The notes beneath the pieces are model-generated. The model saw only the letters and a list, made by a program, of their open reading frames with translations. It searched no databases and was not told the DNA's origin. A DNA stretch of 8,898 nt from an uncultured Gemmatimonadota bacterium. Its GTDB lineage: Bacteria > Gemmatimonadota > Gemmatimonadetes > Gemmatimonadales > Gemmatimonadaceae. Every line of letters starts with the position of its first letter. Position 1 is the first letter of the stretch. Where the stretch lies: the NCBI GenBank assembly GCA_946480295.1, contig CAMLIT010000149.1, positions 1 to 8,898 of the forward strand, given 5' to 3'. The position numbers were made by a program, and so were the translations under genes. Positions 7,006-8,898 of the stretch are shown piece after piece.

Positions 7006-8021
7006 GCCGGCTCTCCGACGGTCCCGGCGAGTCGCCGGCCGATGTGCTCGTTCATCCGTGACTCCACTGCCTGCACCGCCACCTTGATCGCGTTCTTCAG
7101 CGCGCGCGGCGACGATTTCCCGTGAGAGATGATGCTGACGCCCTTGACCCCGAGCAGCGGCGCGCCGCCGATCTCGGAGTAGTCGAGCTGCTTGAGCGCC
7201 GCCTTGAGGGCCTTTTCGTCGACGCCCGCCTTCTTGAGGAGCCCGACCATCATCGGTGCGATCCCCTCGTAGAACTTCAGGACGACGTTCCCGACGAAGC
7301 CGTCGCACACGACGACGTCGAACGGGCCGCGGTCGCAGGCGCCGTTCGGCAGGTCGCGCCCCTCGACGTTGCCGATGAAGTTGAGGCCCGCCGACTCGAG
7401 GAGCTGGTGCGCCTCCTTCACGACGGCATTCCCCTTCTCCGCCTCCTCGCCGATGCTGAGGAGCCCGATCACGGGGTTGCTGCGGCCCAGCAGGTCCTCC
7501 GCGTACACGGAGCCGAGACGGGCGAACTGCACCAGCTCCTCCGCCGCGCAGTCCACGTTCGCCCCGGAATCGAGGACGACGACGGGGCGGCGCGCGGTGG
7601 GAAAGAGCGTGGAGATCGCGGGACGATTGAGCCCGGCGTGCAGCTTGAGGATGAGCATGGACGCCCCCATCTGCGCGCCGGTGTTCCCGGCGGAGACGAA
7701 GGCGTCGCTGCGGCCCTCCGCCTGGAGGCGCAGGCCGACGACCATCGAGCTGTTGGGCTTCCCGCGGAGGGCGGCGCCGGGCTTGTCGGTCATCTCGATG
7801 ACCTCGGGCGCCTCCACGATCTCGATGCGTGCGCGGTGCGGGGCGAAGCTCGCCAGCTCGCCCGACAGGAGCTCGTCGAGCTGCCGCTCGATGACCTGCG
7901 TCTGCCCGACGAGCTGGATGGTGTGACCGGGATCGACCTCGGCGAGGGCGTGCAGCGCACCGGCCACGGTCGCCTGGGGAGCGAAGTCGCCCCCCATGGC
8001 GTCCAACGCGATCCGCGCCAA
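7002..8021 (-). CDS. plsX: Phosphate acyltransferase PlsX
   Basis: Makes acyl phosphate from acyl-ACP; PlsY then uses it to start phospholipid synthesis. It is a soluble or peripheral membrane protein. The protein has 339 residues, normal for the family. Blocks in order: DAMGGD (7-12), SAGNTGA (110-116), DSGANVD (151-157), GNVEGRD (217-223), DGFVGNV (240-246), GAPLLGV (286-292) and SHGKS (299-303). The start is chosen as TTG 8021, which yields MARIALDAMGGD, the standard PlsX N-terminus. GGAAGG at 8033-8028 lies 6 bases upstream, and the gap to rpmF is 2 bases. The first in-frame ATG, at DAMGGD, would cut into the conserved motif, so TTG is preferred. Confidence 0.96.
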   Translation of the reverse strand: MARIALDAMGGDFAPQATVAGALHALAEVDPGHTIQLVGQTQVIERQLDELLSGELASFAPHRARIEIVEAPEVIEMTDKPGAALRGKPNSSMVVGLRLQAEGRSDAFVSAGNTGAQMGASMLILKLHAGLNRPAISTLFPTARRPVVVLDSGANVDCAAEELVQFARLGSVYAEDLLGRSNPVIGLLSIGEEAEKGNAVVKEAHQLLESAGLNFIGNVEGRDLPNGACDRGPFDVVVCDGFVGNVVLKFYEGIAPMMVGLLKKAGVDEKALKAALKQLDYSEIGGAPLLGVKGVSIISHGKSSPRALKNAIKVAVQAVESRMNEHIGRRLAGTVGEPA

Positions 8022-8023
8022 TG

Positions 8024-8206
8024 TCAGCCTTCCCGGGCTGCCACCCGCTGCTCGCCGCCGTAGTACCCGCACTCCTCGCAGACGTGATGCGGGCGCTTCA
8101 TCGCCTGGCAACGCGGACACTTCTGGAGCGCGATCGCCGGGGCTGTCTTGTGCGTGTTGCGAGCACGCTTCTTCCGCTTCGAGGTGCGGCGCTTCGGGAC
8201 GGCCAT
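8024..8206 (-). CDS. rpmF: Large ribosomal subunit protein bL32
   Basis: Structural protein of the 50S subunit. It has 60 residues with the typical N-terminus MAVPKRRTSKRKKRARNTHK, rich in Lys and Arg for rRNA contact. It is the zinc-binding form, with two cysteine pairs, C30/C33 (CPRC) and C43/C46 (CEEC). The rpmF-plsX-fab arrangement is conserved across many bacteria and fits here. The ATG at 8206 is clear from the protein, but the bases before it (CCTCAGCACA) contain no purine-rich ribosome binding site. Translation may therefore depend on the upstream DUF177 frame, which ends 30 bases earlier. Confidence 0.97.
   Translation of the reverse strand: MAVPKRRTSKRKKRARNTHKTAPAIALQKCPRCQAMKRPHHVCEECGYYGGEQRVAAREG
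8028..8033 (-). promoter_or_regulatory. Ribosome binding site of plsX
   Basis: GGAAGG at the end of rpmF lies 6 bases before the TTG codon at 8021. It supports the unusual TTG start of plsX. Confidence 0.65.
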
Positions 8207-8236
8207 TGTGCTGAGGGGAACGGTGAAAGAGTCGGA

Positions 8237-8749
8237 CTACTCGGTCGAGCTGCTGTCCAGCTTGCGCAGGGCGTCCCACCGCGTGTCGGAGGCCGGCGGG
8301 CAACCGCAGTCGCCCCTGTTCAGCTCCGCGCCGCACGTGGGGCAGAGCCCCTTGCAGTCTTCGCGGCAGAGGGCGAAGGACGGAACGTCCAGCAGCCAGT
8401 GCTCGCGAATCGCCGGACGCAGATCCAGCTCGTGCGCCCGCGGGTCCAGCGTGTACACGTCGGGGTTGTCGGCTTCCTCGTCGCCACTCTCCACGAAGAT
8501 CAGGTACACGTCGTCGCCGACGGGCACCGTCGTCTCCTCGAGACAGCGGCGGCAGGGCATCGCGGCCTCCCCTTCGAACCGACCATGCCAGAGATACCGG
8601 CCGGTCCCGGCCGCCGAGATCCGTCCGGTCACGTGCACCGGTCGACTCGGCACCGGATCCCCCTCCTGCCAGATGGGATCGTCAGGCGACAGGAAGTCGT
8701 CGACGGTCGCGGCCTGGGTGTCGAGGGATCGAATGTCAAAGGACAGCAT
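8237..8749 (-). CDS. DUF177 / YceD family protein, cysteine-rich
   Basis: The family (YceD in Escherichia coli) is encoded next to rpmF in many bacteria and has been linked to 23S rRNA accumulation or processing; the molecular activity is not settled. The protein has 170 residues from ATG 8749. It contains CRRC (66-69), then a C-terminal cluster with C128, C132, C136 and C139 (CREDCKGLCPTCG) and C148 and C150 (CGC): eight cysteines that could hold zinc. The KGLCPTCG block is the family hallmark. The middle (about 86-100) is acidic. No signal peptide or membrane segment is seen. The frame is open up to an ATG at 8875, but that extension is Pro/Arg-rich and unlike the family. A GTG at 8755 is a possible alternative start; no strong ribosome binding site decides between them. 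Confidence 0.9.
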   Translation of the reverse strand: MLSFDIRSLDTQAATVDDFLSPDDPIWQEGDPVPSRPVHVTGRISAAGTGRYLWHGRFEGEAAMPCRRCLEETTVPVGDDVYLIFVESGDEEADNPDVYTLDPRAHELDLRPAIREHWLLDVPSFALCREDCKGLCPTCGAELNRGDCGCPPASDTRWDALRKLDSSSTE

Positions 8750-8898
8750 AGCCACTGAAACTACTCGGCCGGGTGGCTGATTACAAGTCGGCGCCACGCA
8801 TAGGGTTGAGGGTCGACGGGGGCGGGGCGGGAGATCCCAGAATGGTAACCCCACGCCCCCACACCACGAAACCACACACCGGGCTAAACGCGCCCGTG
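8750..8898 (-). promoter_or_regulatory. Leader region of the operon, promoter expected but not located
   Basis: These 149 bases precede the first gene and are the natural place for the operon promoter. The part at 8836-8883 is skewed in composition (plus strand rich in C and A, with repeated ccac and cacacc). On the minus strand, TGTAAT near 8780-8785 could serve as a -10 element, but no -35 element lies at a good distance. I see no terminator hairpin or operator-like inverted repeat. The call rests on position only. Confidence 0.3.

Noticed and set aside
8777..8791. Possible tRNA-Thr gene (minus-strand GACTTGTAATCAG resembles a tRNA-Thr anticodon arm)
   Set aside because: One stem pair mismatches, and no acceptor stem, D-arm or T-arm can be found at the right distances. 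At most it is a chance match or a remnant.
8750..8875. N-terminal extension of the DUF177 gene to the ATG at 8875
   Set aside because: The extra residues are Pro/Arg/Gly/Cys-rich, unlike the family, and the start at 8749 gives the normal length of about 170 residues.

Overview
The window is one long minus-strand gene cluster in GC-rich DNA. It joins a classical type II fatty-acid synthesis operon to genes of the futalosine route of menaquinone synthesis. Read in the direction of transcription (right to left), the order is DUF177/YceD, rpmF, plsX, fabH, fabD, fabG, acpP, fabF, mqnE, mqnA and mqnC; mqnC is cut by the left edge. No plus-strand gene is credible. The long plus-strand frames are antisense shadows typical of GC-rich coding DNA.

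Right part (about 8750 to 2789): DUF177 and ribosomal protein L32 lead the operon. Then come the phospholipid enzyme PlsX and the fatty-acid enzymes FabH, FabD and FabG, the acyl carrier protein AcpP and FabF. All catalytic residues I could check are present, and all these proteins have ordinary lengths. Junctions are very tight: two 4-base GTGA overlaps, and several 2-base gaps of the form TGA-CC-ATG. This implies one transcript with translational coupling. The only larger gaps inside this part are 65 bases before acpP and 30 bases before rpmF.

Left part (2784 to 1): mqnE (aminofutalosine synthase) starts 4 bases after fabF and mqnA (chorismate dehydratase) 2 bases after mqnE, so menaquinone genes continue the fatty-acid operon directly. 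A 190-base gap then separates mqnA from mqnC (cyclic dehypoxanthine futalosine synthase). This gap holds an ordered tandem repeat: five 26-base units, each made of three 7-base words plus a 5-base linker.

Together the genes supply membrane lipid building blocks (acyl chains, acyl phosphate) and the membrane quinone. The organism is a GC-rich bacterium that makes menaquinone by the futalosine route, plausibly from a deep-branching Gram-negative lineage such as Myxococcota, Desulfobacterota, Binatota or Methylomirabilota. The window alone cannot decide which. I see no mobile element, CRISPR array, RNA gene or defence system. The two most unusual signals are the 26-base higher-order repeat and a widened cysteine motif (CX5CX2C instead of CX3CX2C) in MqnE.
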